64,000 nucleotides of DNA, from contig NZ_JBHJMR010000004.1 of the NCBI RefSeq assembly GCF_042310355.1, positions 152,726 through 216,725 on the forward strand. Direction: 5' to 3'. A program made the position numbers and the translations under genes. The stretch is from Wenzhouxiangella sp042310355 (lineage in GTDB: Bacteria; Pseudomonadota; Gammaproteobacteria; Xanthomonadales; Wenzhouxiangellaceae). The notes under the pieces are model-generated. The model was not told the DNA's origin. It saw only the letters and a program-made list of their open reading frames with translations, and made no database searches. Below are positions 1 through 9,784 of this stretch, piece after piece (position 1 is the stretch's first letter; each line of letters starts with the position of its first letter).

Positions 1-298
1 ACGCAACACTGGCGATGACATGACCGACCAGCCATCGTGCGGGATGCGACCAGCTCCAGGACCAGTGGCGCGTGAACACCACCACCGGCCACACCAGCAG
101 CAGTAGCGCCAGCGCGCTCGAGCACTCCCAGACAATCGGCTCCCAGCGCTCGGTCGGCCCGCCGGCCTCGAGGTCGAGCACACGGACCACGCTGTTGGCG
201 ACAGCGTTGACCAGGTACAGAACGATCCAGAAACCCCATTCGAACCGAAGCCGACGGGGCGCGTACCAGTTCAGTATCGAGCGGGAATTTATTTGCAT
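1..298 (-). CDS. LytTR-type membrane regulator, N-terminal part only (runs off the window)
   Basis: An open frame reads leftward from an ATG at 298 to the window edge without a stop (about 99 codons). The product begins MQINSRSILNWYAPRRL, then shows two hydrophobic stretches (FWIVLYLVNAVANSVV and ALALLLLVWPVVVF) separated by a Trp/Glu-containing loop. From memory, this resembles the N-terminal membrane domain of LytTR-family DNA-binding regulators of Xanthomonadales. The DNA-binding half would lie outside the window, so the assignment is inference. It is divergent from the acyltransferase at 430. A histidine kinase with the same membrane domain is an alternative. Confidence 0.5.
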   Translation of the reverse strand, partial: MQINSRSILNWYAPRRLRFEWGFWIVLYLVNAVANSVVRVLDLEAGGPTERWEPIVWECSSALALLLLVWPVVVFTRHWSWSWSHPARWLVGHVIASVA

Positions 299-429
299 CC
301 GACGATGGTAGCCGAGCTTCGTCCCGCAATTCGACGGTTGGTCCCTCCGGGCCCACGATTCGTCCCCAACTGCTTGCCGGTGAGCCTCGGCCGCACGACG
401 ATGGCTTCAACTCTCCACGCGTTCCGATC

Positions 430-1662
430 ATGAACCGACTCACCCCATCCGAACGACGCCACGACGTCGATGCCGTCCGAATCGGCGCGTTCGCGCTGCT
501 GATCCTCTACCACGTTGGCATGGTCTACGTGGCCGACTGGGGCTTCCACATCAAGAGCCCGAGCGCCATGGAGTGGCTGCAGTGGCCGATGGTGGCGATC
601 AACCGCTGGCGGATGCCGCTGATCTTCCTGGTCTCCGGCCTGGCGCTGGGCCTGAGCGCACTGGCGCTGCGCCCCGGCCGGATGGCGCTGCGCCGCACCG
701 GCTTGCTGCTGGTGCCGCTGGTCTTCGGCATGCTGGCCATCGTGCCGATCCAGGCCTGGGTGGAAGCGCGCGCCAACGGCGCCTTCGAGGCCGGCTTTGG
801 AGCGTTCATGCTGCGCTACCTGCAGCTGCGGCCCTGGGCCGGCGGCGGCTTCGCCGGCGCCGAGTTCGGCGTGACCTGGAACCATCTCTGGTACCTGGCC
901 TACCTGTGGACCTACACCCTGGCGTTGGCGGCCGGCCTGACCGCTCGGCGAGCGATTCGGCACCCGAACACCGGTCAGACGCCAGCGCCCGTAGGACGGG
1001 CGGGCATCGCGTGGCTGGTTACGCTGCCCGTGCTGTGGTGGTTCATCGTGCTCTACGCACTCGAGCCGCGCTTCGGCGACACCAAGTCGCTGCTCGACGA
1101 CTGGGCCCAGCACGCGAAGTACTTCCCGGTGTTTGTGTTCGGGTTCTGGCTGGCCCGGCGGCGCGCATGGTGGACGGCCGTTCGCGTTTATCGGCGCATT
1201 CCGCTGGGCCTGGCGCTGACCGGGCTGGCCATCTACATGACGCTTCGCATCGCCGGGCGCGCACTGCCGCCCGGGGAACTGGCCGCGCTGCCCGACCTGA
1301 ACTGGCGCGCGATCTCCGACGGCGCCCACGCGCTCTACGCCTGGAACGCGCTGCTGGCGATTCTCGGCTACGCCGCGACGTGGCTGAACCGGCCGAGACG
1401 CTGGATGCCGTACGCCAACCGGGCGGTGTATCCCTGGTACATCCTGCACCAGAGCCTGATCGTGCCGCTCGCCGCATTGCTGATTCCGCTGTCCCTGCCC
1501 GGCGCCATCGAGGCCATGCTGGTGCTGACCGGTACCGTTGTCGGCTGCGCCGTGCTCCATCATTTCGTTGTGCTGCGGGTCCGCTGGCTTCAGCCGCTCA
1601 TGGGTGTTCGAATCCAACCGAAACCGGAGAGCCGACCGACGGGCAGCGGGTCCGTGGCATGA
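430..1662 (+). CDS. Acyltransferase family 3 membrane protein (OpgC/MdoC-like)
   Basis: 410 residues with about ten hydrophobic segments. The N-terminus RRHDVDAVRIGAFALLILYH is typical of acyltransferase-3 proteins, which move acyl groups onto extracytoplasmic sugars at the inner membrane. The motif NRWRMPLIFLVSG around residue 60 and the C-terminal AVYPWYILHQSLIVP (the usual Y-x-L-H-Q signature) support the family. The substrate is unknown; OpgC-like succinylation of glucans is one possibility. It is divergent from the partial regulator at 1-298. The ATG at 430 is the only start that keeps the family N-terminus. Confidence 0.85.
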   Translation: MNRLTPSERRHDVDAVRIGAFALLILYHVGMVYVADWGFHIKSPSAMEWLQWPMVAINRWRMPLIFLVSGLALGLSALALRPGRMALRRTGLLLVPLVFGMLAIVPIQAWVEARANGAFEAGFGAFMLRYLQLRPWAGGGFAGAEFGVTWNHLWYLAYLWTYTLALAAGLTARRAIRHPNTGQTPAPVGRAGIAWLVTLPVLWWFIVLYALEPRFGDTKSLLDDWAQHAKYFPVFVFGFWLARRRAWWTAVRVYRRIPLGLALTGLAIYMTLRIAGRALPPGELAALPDLNWRAISDGAHALYAWNALLAILGYAATWLNRPRRWMPYANRAVYPWYILHQSLIVPLAALLIPLSLPGAIEAMLVLTGTVVGCAVLHHFVVLRVRWLQPLMGVRIQPKPESRPTGSGSVA

Positions 1663-1854
1663 ACGGCACAGCTCGCCTGTTCTTCCGCCTCGGCCATCTG
1701 CTTGGGCGGTCGAGTTTTCGATCGCCAGTTTCACCGGACAGGTCGCGCTGTCCGAATTTGTCACTGATGCGGCGCATTCGAGATTCCGAGTGCCGCTACT
1801 ACCGGGCGATCAGCGCTACCATAGCGAGCGTGTCTTCGGGATGGTGCGCCCAAG

Positions 1855-2694
1855 ATGAAGATCGTTGCTGCAATCCTGGTTTGTCTTCTCGTCGGCGCCT
1901 TGGCGCTGGTGGTCCTGCTGATGATGGATCGGCGCTCGGATAGCGCTGAATGGCAAAGGCTCTCGGCGCTGCAGCCTGCCACGCCAGAGCGCTTTGCCCC
2001 GGAGATGGTCGCCGACCTGCCCGAGCCGGCACGCCGGTATTTTGGCTATGTGATTCGGCCGGGCACGCCGATACTGCCGGTGGTCGAAATCGACATGCGC
2101 GGGCAGTTCAGCCTCGGCAGCAAGCAGGACTCCCGCTACCAGCCAATGGCGGCGAACCAGATCCTGGCCGCACCCGAGGGTTTCGTCTGGACGATGCGCA
2201 CACGCGACGGCATGCCGATCTCCGGGTCCGATTCCGGGCGTTGGACGCGCTTTCGGATTCTTGGGGTGATCCCCGTGGCGCGGCTCGGCGGCGATCCGGA
2301 CCATACCCGTTCGGCCTTCGGGCGCTACGTGGGCGAGGCCATGATCTGGTCGCCCGCGGCCCTGCTGCCCGGGCCGGGTATTACATGGGCGGCCGTGGAC
2401 GAGGACACCGCCCGCGTGACGGTCACACACGGCGACCTCGAGCAGGCGGTCGATGTCACGGTCGACCAAGACGGCCGCCCGGTCGAGGTTGTCTTCCAGC
2501 GATGGAGCGACGCCAACCCGGACAAGGTCCACCGGCTGCAGCCGTTCGGTGCGGTCATGTCGGATTTCCGCGAGGTGGATGGCTACAGGCTTCCCTTCCG
2601 CGTCGAGGCCGGCAACCTGTACGGCACCGACGACTACTTTCCCTTCTTTCTCGCAGAGGTGACAGCCATCCGCTTTCCGAAAAGCACACCGTGA
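1855..2694 (+). CDS. DUF6544/DUF6920-like exported or membrane-anchored protein
   Basis: 279 residues. Residues 1-25 form one N-terminal membrane anchor or signal (MKIVAAILVCLLVGALALVV). The rest matches the pattern remembered for DUF6544: ADLPEPARRYFGYVI near residue 50, then FSLGSKQDSRYQPMAANQIL, GFVWTMRTRDGMPI and MIWSPAALLPGPGITW. Its role is not known. It follows the acyltransferase by 192 bases on the same strand, and no clear terminator is seen between them. Confidence 0.75.
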   Translation: MKIVAAILVCLLVGALALVVLLMMDRRSDSAEWQRLSALQPATPERFAPEMVADLPEPARRYFGYVIRPGTPILPVVEIDMRGQFSLGSKQDSRYQPMAANQILAAPEGFVWTMRTRDGMPISGSDSGRWTRFRILGVIPVARLGGDPDHTRSAFGRYVGEAMIWSPAALLPGPGITWAAVDEDTARVTVTHGDLEQAVDVTVDQDGRPVEVVFQRWSDANPDKVHRLQPFGAVMSDFREVDGYRLPFRVEAGNLYGTDDYFPFFLAEVTAIRFPKSTP

Positions 2695-2718
2695 CATGCG
2701 AATCCTCCGCCAGCTGCA

Positions 2719-3618
2719 CTAGCTCGTGGGTCGCGGCTCGCCGGCGCGTTTGGCCGGGATCACGGAGGTCACCGCGCCCTTGCGGCTGAACATCGTGTCT
2801 CGCTGCCACCAGACGACGACAACCGCCACGGCCACGAGAATCCATGTATCCCACGGCTGCGCATCCGGCCAGAACGGACTGATCAACTGCCAGTGAAACA
2901 GCATCGGCCAGAGCAGACTGCCGCGCGTGCTGTTGAAGATCGGCGTGACCAGCACCGCCAACGCGACATTCCCGATAAAGAAGGGCAGGAAGCCCCAGTC
3001 GGCGAAGACGACCCCGGCGAGGAAAAAGGCCGGGAAATGCCAGATCCCCCAGGTCGCGCCGATGATGAGACCCGCCCAGATCGGAGCGACGTGCCGTTGA
3101 AGCACGGGTTGCATGACACCGCGCCAGCCGAATTCCTCGATTGGGCCAAGGAACAGCATCATGAACAGGATGACCAGGACCGGCCCCACACCCTCGGGCG
3201 GCAAGGGCGCCAGCACCGGCCCGCCCTTGATGAGCGAGCCGGCGACGAAGACGAGCGGCAGCACCAGCAGGATGAAGACCGCCCAGCGCCAGGACCCGCG
3301 CCACATCAACAGCCGGGAGCAAAACGCGCGGATGCCCGACAGACCGCCATGTCGGTAGACCACCCAGAAAGCCGCGATGGCCGGCGACCAGGTAGCGAGG
3401 AAGAACAGGGGATGCGACCCACTGATCGGGCCGAACATGCCGGCGGCCAGATCCGGCGCCAGAATATAGGCGCCGATAACACCCCAGGTGATCAGAAACG
3501 CGAGACCAAGGAAAGGAGCCAGCGCCGAACCTGGAATCGTTCTCGAGCGAGGAGAGCTTGGCTCGGTTGGCATCGGGAAGCCCTGCGTGTCGTGCGCGAA
3601 GTCATCGCTTGGTGACAA
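2719..3618 (-). CDS. CPBP-family intramembrane glutamic protease
   Basis: 299 residues, multi-pass. The CAAX/CPBP (ABI) motif 1 is present as GPIEEFGWRGVM, with the paired glutamates and the downstream Arg. Motif 2 is WGIWHFPAFFLAG, with the catalytic His, and a third conserved His occurs in LLWPMLFHWQLI. Such proteins cleave within the membrane or act as chaperone-like membrane proteins; the substrate is not predictable here. Translation may instead start at an internal Met 16 codons in (MPTEPSSPRSR). The gene is convergent with the DUF6544 gene, leaving 24 bases between their stops. Confidence 0.88.
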   Translation of the reverse strand: MSPSDDFAHDTQGFPMPTEPSSPRSRTIPGSALAPFLGLAFLITWGVIGAYILAPDLAAGMFGPISGSHPLFFLATWSPAIAAFWVVYRHGGLSGIRAFCSRLLMWRGSWRWAVFILLVLPLVFVAGSLIKGGPVLAPLPPEGVGPVLVILFMMLFLGPIEEFGWRGVMQPVLQRHVAPIWAGLIIGATWGIWHFPAFFLAGVVFADWGFLPFFIGNVALAVLVTPIFNSTRGSLLWPMLFHWQLISPFWPDAQPWDTWILVAVAVVVVWWQRDTMFSRKGAVTSVIPAKRAGEPRPTS

Positions 3619-3818
3619 TATACGACGAGTTTTACCTTCGCGTGTAGTGTGGACGAAAGGCCTTCAACGAGACAACAGTCCGGGCAGCTTACGGCGACAG
3701 TGGTCCAATTGGATGCCCGCTACGCGGCATACGAAACCGGAGCAAGGTTGGGAGTCCCGGAGAACGTGCAGGAGTTGTAGAGGGAAACCAGTCGCTTGCA
3801 AGTGGCGATCGGCTGGGC

Positions 3819-3970
3819 CGGGCGCCTGACCGTGCACGAACTCGGACGCAGGTGGCCAACCTGCCACCCGGAAGGCCCGATCGTTGTCACTTCCTCTTCA
3901 ACTCCAGCAGTTTCCGGTGCCCAACCGGGTCCCTTGACGCTCGATACACCCGGAGAATCGTGGGTGTCCC
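3819..3970 (+). repeat. Repeat tail with REP-like hairpin, copy 1
   Basis: This 150-base segment matches the tail of the repeat at 9606-9770: both carry a GTGCACGAACTCGG block, then a Pro/Leu-rich stretch, then TTGACGCTCGATACACC leading into a hairpin. The hairpin at 3946-3967 pairs ACACCC with GGGTGT around a GGAGAATCGT loop. The rest of the gap between the protease and the gene at 4029 (3619-4028) contains no gene I can support. Confidence 0.7.
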
Positions 3971-4028
3971 GATTTCTCAATTTCTCTCGCTGGGTTCGTT
4001 GGCATCCTGATCTCTCTTAGGCTTCCGG

Positions 4029-4922
4029 TCACTCAAGACCGATCTGGACAGGCAACCCAATAGATTCGGCAATGGACTCTGCCCGCGAATACTTGAGCTC
4101 AAGAATAGCTCGAATGAGATCTGATAGTCGTGTGTTGTCAGTAAGTCCGCTATTACTGATAGCGCTAGCCAGCCCCTGCATTGATTGAATAACCGCTGCA
4201 GGCTCTTCATAGCTATACAGTAGCGTGTGCAATGTGGGCTTTTTTGATTCCTGATCCTGAAAGAAATAGCGGATCCGCGCACCACTACCATCAGCTTGAC
4301 GCGAGCCAACCAGTAGAACCGCTTCAGGCTCGCTAAGACGCATAAGTACCGTCTCTTCTGACACTGAGACCAAGAGACGGGCCACCAGCGAGTGGACGAG
4401 GGAAACCAAATCAGAAGGCATGGAGTCTTGCTTGCATAAGACATCACGTTGTTGGAGAGCGAGGCCTTCGTGAAGCCAACCAATGAGAGCATGTCGCTTC
4501 TCAACGTACCCATCAAACCCTTCCACACCGTCAAAGTGATCGAAATGGTCGCCCAAATCCATGCTCGACAAAACGACGCCCTCTGCCGAAGCCATCAATC
4601 CAGCAAGACCGCCCGGAATCAAGACGACCGTTTGGATGTTCGAATACGGCACAGGAATTCGGATGCCATTCCAGGAAATCACGCGCATTCCCTGACTTTC
4701 TGTTTCCTCTCGCTCTAGGGCAAGGGCTTGTGGCATCGGGACCAAATCATGCAATTGCGCACGCAATTCGACGCAAGTCTCTGGCCACTCCTCAGGCGAG
4801 GTGGTTGCAATGGTGTCCCTGACACTCTGCGCCAGTTCCTGAGAGCTTGAGTGCGCGCCTTGGCACAAGAATGCCCAGAGGGCGCCAAAGGACACGGTAA
4901 TTATCCAGTTCTTGATTGCCAT
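4029..4922 (-). CDS. Exported protein of unknown function
   Basis: 297 residues. I do not recognise it. The N-terminus MAIKNWIITVSFGALWAFLC followed by QGAHSSS looks like a signal peptide or a lipoprotein-like signal; the Cys at residue 20 lies in LCQGA, which is a poor lipobox. The rest is soluble and acidic, with no TM segment and no motif I can name. Codon use and GC are lower than in the flanking core genes. The gene sits alone between repeat blocks, so it is probably acquired. Confidence 0.6.
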   Translation of the reverse strand: MAIKNWIITVSFGALWAFLCQGAHSSSQELAQSVRDTIATTSPEEWPETCVELRAQLHDLVPMPQALALEREETESQGMRVISWNGIRIPVPYSNIQTVVLIPGGLAGLMASAEGVVLSSMDLGDHFDHFDGVEGFDGYVEKRHALIGWLHEGLALQQRDVLCKQDSMPSDLVSLVHSLVARLLVSVSEETVLMRLSEPEAVLLVGSRQADGSGARIRYFFQDQESKKPTLHTLLYSYEEPAAVIQSMQGLASAISNSGLTDNTRLSDLIRAILELKYSRAESIAESIGLPVQIGLE

Positions 4923-5060
4923 TCCAACTCAGTAGAGCCCTAAATCCGCGTATCTCTCATGATACCGGATCAAAGCTAGTTTGCGCCTTGCAACCACACA
5001 GGCGAATTCGGGCGGCACACGGACCCGTGTAATGCGAAGTCCCGCTCGTTACCCGAGGCT

Positions 5061-5252
5061 CTCCGGAGCGTCGCCAACCATCCTCGCGAGTGGATGAGAC
5101 GGGCACAAGGGACGGAGAGCCCCTACTACCGGGCAACCGGCTCGGCTGAAGCGCTTATTCTTAAGGCCGCCGATCTCGGCCAGCGCTGGATGAAAGGCGT
5201 CTCCGGATATTTTGCGCTCAAGCAACTACGAGAACAGCCAGTCCCTTGGCAG
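5061..5252 (+). pseudogene. RAYT-like (IS200-type) transposase remnant, copy A
   Basis: The frame reads LRSVANHPREWMRRAQG, then YYRATGSAEALILKAADLGQ and RWMKGVSGYFALKQLREQP. It aligns over its whole length with the better preserved copy at 9216-9566, but has lost the upstream part and has CAG where copy B has its TAG stop. The composition resembles the C-terminal region of REP-associated tyrosine transposases, and REP-like hairpins follow. No catalytic His-x-His or Tyr region remains. The rest of the gap 4923-5503 holds only repeat sequence. Confidence 0.6.
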
Positions 5253-5420
5253 CACCCGCCGAATCTGCGCTTCCGATCGACCGGAATGAGTCGGGCGCCC
5301 GCCCGTGGGCGAACTTGGCCGCAGAAAGCCGCTCGATGGTTAGAATGGCTCGATCTCTGCCAATTCAAACTCAATGACAGAGATTTACAGCCTGGAGTCG
5401 GGGACAGTGGACTCAAGGCG

Positions 5421-5444
5421 CCGGGAAAATCGTGTGTTTCCCGG
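5421..5444. repeat. REP-like hairpin, variant stem
   Basis: CCGGGAAA (5421-5428) pairs with TTTCCCGG (5437-5444) around the loop ATCGTGTG. It sits at the end of repeat copy A, where the other copies carry an ACACCC/GGGTGT stem. The stem sequence differs completely, but the ATCGTG part is kept. Confidence 0.7.
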
Positions 5445-5503
5445 TGCTGTTATCCAGCCTTGGCGTCGACTGAAAACTCATGCTGATTTCATCCGCCGGG
5501 TTG

Positions 5504-8500
5504 CTAATTCTCAGCCGCCCAGAATGAATCACCGAAGATCACATCCTGTCCGAAACCGTACTGGTAGAACAGGTGTGGCACATTGTCGGGAGACAGGTAA
5601 ATTCCGACCGACTGAATGTACTCTTGGTTGGAAAGCGGGCTGAAGCGATATACCAGTGCGCAAGCCTCTCCTGGCGAGAGCGTGACCGGTGTTGGAACGC
5701 AGGTACCGCCGTCCGACTCGTGAAAGGGCGCCTCGGCACCGGAAATGCCCCAGATCTCGACAGGCTCGTCGGTCGAGTTGGAGACCCGCATGGTTCGCGG
5801 ATCGGATTGCTGTCCAAGCCCGACGGAACCGAAATCAAGTCGACTAGGCAAAAGCGTCAATGAGCCAGGGTTGATGTAGTACTCCCTCGAGTCCCAACTA
5901 CCTCGGTTGGCGTCATCGCCAACATAGGAGGCCGTAACGTCGATCCAGCCTGATCCATCATGTGAAAGTGAGCATTGGCCATCCTGCAAAGGAACCGAGC
6001 AAGAAGAATCGGAACCGACGCTGATCTCCACCGTACCGGTCGGATTCACGCCGCCCGAGAAAGCCACATTCACCTCGATTGGCTGTCCCGTAGCCTGCAC
6101 CCGATCCGGCGAGATTTCCGTTATTTCGGTTGTAGTTTCATAGCGCGCCAGTGTGCTGACAGGCGCCGATTCGCTGTTCTTATGAGTCGGTGAGCGCGAG
6201 AAAATGGCTGTGAGCTCCCTCGGCCCGCTGCCTTCATACTCAATCGCGCATCTGTACTCGGTGGCAGCATCTGCATCTTGCTCCAACGAGGTCTCGCAGT
6301 ATTCCCCGGCGTCACTGACCACTTTAATAAATCCGGACTCCGGCGGCCCTTCCACGCCTGTGACGCTCGCCGTAACCACAGCGCCGTGCAGATAGGGATA
6401 GTCCTGTCCGCCGCCGGGAACCAGCTCGACGATCTCCGTCGACGACGGCTCGCGAACAAACCGGGCAAGCCCCCATGCCGGGAAACCGCCTACCCTCTCG
6501 AAGTATCCGGCCACCAGGGGCGAGCCCATCCATTTGACTAGAGTGGTCGGCATGAATCCCGGGCCAGAGCCACCAGGGCCCAGTGGCCACCAGCCATCTT
6601 CGTCGAAACGAGCGACGTAGTGCAGATCGGAGCTACGTTCGAACCTTCCGGTAGCATGAATGCGCCCATCGATCACCGATATCGCTCTAATTACGTCAAC
6701 ATTGCCCAGAAAATTCGACGGGCTTTGGATCGGATTCCATGATTGGCCATCCCATCGCACAATCGCTTCTGCATCGACCTCTCCCACTTCGGAAAAGCTA
6801 CCGGCCACGATGAGATCATCCTCGAAGCGGAGCATGGTCCAAACACTGCTATCCGGGCCGTCACCAGAAGCTGGCGAGGGATTCCGCCACTCCCCCTGTT
6901 CGAACCTCGCAACATATTCCACCGGCTGCCCATCTACCCAGGTGAAATCCCCGCCCGCATAGAGGTCTCCCTGATAGGCCGTGAGATCTCGAATCCTTTC
7001 GCTGAATCCTGCCGAACCGCTGGCATGCAATCGATGCCAATCGGAGCCGATCATTCTGACCACATGGAATTCAATCGGGTATCCCGAGGCATTGGGCCTC
7101 GAGCTTACGGCCACCAAATCACCATCCCAAAGGCCCAACGCGTAAGTCGGTCCCGTGAATAGGTCAAACGCGGTCATTGGGGACCATCCTTCACTGCCAT
7201 AACGAGCGATGTTCCGAGACCACACGCCACCAGCCTGTTCAAATTCTCCGGCAACAATCAGGTCATCGCCCAGGACCTGCAAGTCGTGCACTTTTGCCTC
7301 TGCATCCTGTCGCGAAACACCATACGATCCGTTCTCCCCAAGCCCCTGCCAATTCGCACCATCCCACAGTGCCACATGATTCACAGTCTCCGAACCAGCC
7401 CAGACAAAAGAGCCGCCTACCACTAGATTGCCCTTCCAGATCGTGCTGGTCGTAACACCGCCCGAGAGAATTCCCGTGCCCGTACCGGCCTCGAGGTTCT
7501 GAGGGACTTGACCGTCGAATAGTGCCACGCCATTTACACCCAAGCCCGCCAGGGAGGACAAATACCCGCCCAGCACAAGCTGCCCTTCGTAGTTCGCCAA
7601 GGCCTTTGTACGGTTTACCGAATCCAACACAGTCCCGTCTGCAGTCTTAACGTGCTGCCAGGCTTCGCCCGTCCAACGCAACAGACCCTTCAGTCGGTCG
7701 AGCGGATCCAACGTCTTGCGAAACTCACCGCTTGCATAAAGCTCGCCATTCCATTGAATAAGATCTTGCAGGTGCTCGGGATAGTAGTCGGCCCCGGGGT
7801 CACTCGGGAAATCCGCCAAGGACTGGCCATCCCATGATTTTAGCCAGCGCTCTCCGCCCAGAATCAAATCCGGACCAAGCCGCGTCATGGAGCTCACATG
7901 ATTCAGGCAGGGCCCGCCGGTCTCCTCTCGCAGTGGTCGCCAGAGACCATCATGCAAACGCGCGACCTTGCAGGCGAGAACACCCCCGGCTGCATCGAAG
8001 GCGCCGCCAACGATCAGCTCACCTTCAAAGTTGTGCAGCGCATAGACAGGTCCATTCGGCCCGTCTTCGGACGAAGTGAGACCTCCGCCGGCGGCTCCGC
8101 TAACCGGCTGCCAGGTATCGCCGTTCCAACGGGCCAGGTTGCTGACTTCCAAGCCACCGGCTCGGTCAAAAAGGCCGCCCACAATCAAGTCTCCTTCATG
8201 AACGGCGAAAGCACGAACGTCAGAGGGATAACCCGCCTCCCGCCAGACGCCTGTGCCTGAGCTTCCTGTCAGCGGTTGCCAAGCGGATCCATCCCAGCGG
8301 GCGACGCCATTGAACTCGCTATCGCCGATCTGCTGGAATTCCCCGCCGATGTAGAGATCATCCTGGTAGATGGCTAGATCATTGATCGAGATGCCCGGGT
8401 TCGTCGGCTGCGTTAGAACGTCACCGTACGATTGCCACTGCGCGCCATCCCAGCGAGCGATGGATACCGCGTTGATCGCACCGGCAGCATCGAAGTCGCC

Positions 8501-9019
8501 GGCGACAATCAATTCACCGTCGTGGACCAGCGCCGTATGGATCGCTCCATTGACGCCGGGTCCAAAAAATTCGGACTGCCACCCAAACGAACTCCCCGCT
8601 ATCGATGTTGTTGCAAGAATGTTGCCTTCTCTCCCGACCACGGAAAAGGATTCATCGAGCTGCCCGCGCCTTAGCTCCACCAGACTCATGGGATCGTCAA
8701 GGACAATGGCCTGACTGGCTGGAACTGGCGTGCCTGAACTGGCTAATCTGGTTGGGACCAACCGCACCGGAAGCGAGCCGGTCCAGTGAGCCGCTACCTG
8801 GGCGGCACCGCCGTTCTGCCCATCGTCCACAACCACAATAGATAGGTCCGATTCAGGGCTCGCTGCCGACGGATGATCCGTCGGCAAAACAGCCGCCAGC
8901 AACAGTGGGAGAAGCGAAAGAAACCGGAAATTGAACACCAAAAGAAGCCCCCAGCCGATGGAAGATAGAGCCACGAGCGACCCATTAGATAACGCGCATG
9001 AACCCTCTGCGGAGTTCAT
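5504..9019 (-). CDS. Large secreted repeat protein (Rax2-like beta-propeller repeats, choice-of-anchor-D domain)
   Basis: About 1171 residues from the ATG at 9019. A GTG at 9073 or a GTG at 8938, just before the hydrophobic run FNFRFLSLLPLLLAAVLP, are also possible starts. After the signal sequence come some 15 units of about 40-50 residues of the form LIVGGxFxxAGGxxxxxxARWxGxxW, as in Rax2-like beta-propeller proteins. Two Ig-like segments follow (for example VSVGSDSSCSVPL-type). Near the C-terminus is a choice-of-anchor-D-like domain (LDFGSVGLGQQSDPRTMRVS), ending in a short IFGDSFWAAEN tail. It is likely exported and surface-associated; its ligand is unknown. The gene is bracketed by direct copies of a transposase remnant. 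Confidence 0.8.
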   Translation of the reverse strand: MNSAEGSCALSNGSLVALSSIGWGLLLVFNFRFLSLLPLLLAAVLPTDHPSAASPESDLSIVVVDDGQNGGAAQVAAHWTGSLPVRLVPTRLASSGTPVPASQAIVLDDPMSLVELRRGQLDESFSVVGREGNILATTSIAGSSFGWQSEFFGPGVNGAIHTALVHDGELIVAGDFDAAGAINAVSIARWDGAQWQSYGDVLTQPTNPGISINDLAIYQDDLYIGGEFQQIGDSEFNGVARWDGSAWQPLTGSSGTGVWREAGYPSDVRAFAVHEGDLIVGGLFDRAGGLEVSNLARWNGDTWQPVSGAAGGGLTSSEDGPNGPVYALHNFEGELIVGGAFDAAGGVLACKVARLHDGLWRPLREETGGPCLNHVSSMTRLGPDLILGGERWLKSWDGQSLADFPSDPGADYYPEHLQDLIQWNGELYASGEFRKTLDPLDRLKGLLRWTGEAWQHVKTADGTVLDSVNRTKALANYEGQLVLGGYLSSLAGLGVNGVALFDGQVPQNLEAGTGTGILSGGVTTSTIWKGNLVVGGSFVWAGSETVNHVALWDGANWQGLGENGSYGVSRQDAEAKVHDLQVLGDDLIVAGEFEQAGGVWSRNIARYGSEGWSPMTAFDLFTGPTYALGLWDGDLVAVSSRPNASGYPIEFHVVRMIGSDWHRLHASGSAGFSERIRDLTAYQGDLYAGGDFTWVDGQPVEYVARFEQGEWRNPSPASGDGPDSSVWTMLRFEDDLIVAGSFSEVGEVDAEAIVRWDGQSWNPIQSPSNFLGNVDVIRAISVIDGRIHATGRFERSSDLHYVARFDEDGWWPLGPGGSGPGFMPTTLVKWMGSPLVAGYFERVGGFPAWGLARFVREPSSTEIVELVPGGGQDYPYLHGAVVTASVTGVEGPPESGFIKVVSDAGEYCETSLEQDADAATEYRCAIEYEGSGPRELTAIFSRSPTHKNSESAPVSTLARYETTTEITEISPDRVQATGQPIEVNVAFSGGVNPTGTVEISVGSDSSCSVPLQDGQCSLSHDGSGWIDVTASYVGDDANRGSWDSREYYINPGSLTLLPSRLDFGSVGLGQQSDPRTMRVSNSTDEPVEIWGISGAEAPFHESDGGTCVPTPVTLSPGEACALVYRFSPLSNQEYIQSVGIYLSPDNVPHLFYQYGFGQDVIFGDSFWAAEN

Positions 9020-9215
9020 GTTAGCGGAAAATAAATGGCGATGCGCGTGAAAGGGTGGTACGACTCGGAACACTCACGACTTGTAGGATATTTCCTACAG
9101 ATCATCGCGCAACTGGCCCGATTTCGCTCTTTGTCGATCCCGCTATCATAGATGGATGGCTTATACCCGCAGCCAACTGGGCAGCGACGGGGATCCTGGC
9201 TTCTTCCACGCATGA

Positions 9216-9566
9216 AGGCTCTTATCCTTTGAACCGGTCGCGGATCCTGATTTCGACACCGTGGCCGACCTCACAGAATCCTGCTACATCGAGCTCGTGC
9301 GCTGGACAGGACAACGGGCGCACCCGGACAAACGCAGCAAGCTTTCCACTGCCGATGAATCTCCGCCCGAGAGTCTTCAGAGCGTCGCCAACCATCCGCT
9401 CGAGTGGATGCGACGGGTACAAGGGACGGCGAGCCGCTACTACCGGGCAATCGGCTCGGCCGAAGCGCTTATGCTTGAGGCTGCCGATCTTGGCCAGCGT
9501 TGGATTAAAGGCGTCTCCCGAGAGTTTGCCCTCAAGAAACTACGAGAACAGCCAGCCCCTTGGTAG
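9216..9566 (+). pseudogene. RAYT-like (IS200-type) transposase C-terminal remnant, copy B
   Basis: An open frame from 9216 (after a TGA at 9213) to the TAG ending at 9566 has no good start. It reads LLSFEPVADPDFD, then YIELVRWTGQRAHPDKRSKL, LEWMRRVQGTASRYY, and ends REQPAPW. The YxELVxWTGxxxxxDKR pattern is what I recall from the C-terminal part of RAYT transposases; the N-terminal catalytic domain is missing. REP-like hairpins lie 165-490 bases downstream, as expected for a RAYT locus. It is about 4.3 kb from copy A in the same orientation. Confidence 0.65.
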
Positions 9567-9731
9567 CACCCGCCTAATCTGCGCTTCCGATCGACCGGAA
9601 TGAGACGGGCGCCTGCCCGTGCACGAACTCGGCCGCAGTTGGCCAGCCTGCCAAACGGAAGGGCCACTCGCTGCCACTTCCGGCTCAATCCCAGAGTCCC
9701 CGGAGACCAATCAGGTCCCGTGACGCTCGAT

Positions 9732-9760
9732 ACACCCGGCACCCGGAGAATCATGGGTGT
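9732..9760. repeat. REP-like hairpin with insert in the loop
   Basis: ACACCC (9732-9737) and GGGTGT (9755-9760) flank a loop of 17 bases containing CACCCGGAGAATCAT. The loop looks like a partial duplication of the ACACCCGG half followed by the AATCATG variant of the usual AATCGTG. Confidence 0.7.
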
Positions 9761-9784
9761 CCCGTTTTTTTGTTGACGCTCGAT

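Noticed and set aside
289..1764. 491-codon frame opposite the acyltransferase gene
   Set aside because: The composition (Gln/Arg/His-rich, no hydrophobic core) is typical of antisense shadows, and the plus strand encodes a clear membrane protein.
3700..3779. Short frame LDARYAAYETGARLGVPENV before a TAG
   Set aside because: No start, no recognisable family, and it lies in a repeat block; could be a gene relic but is not supportable.
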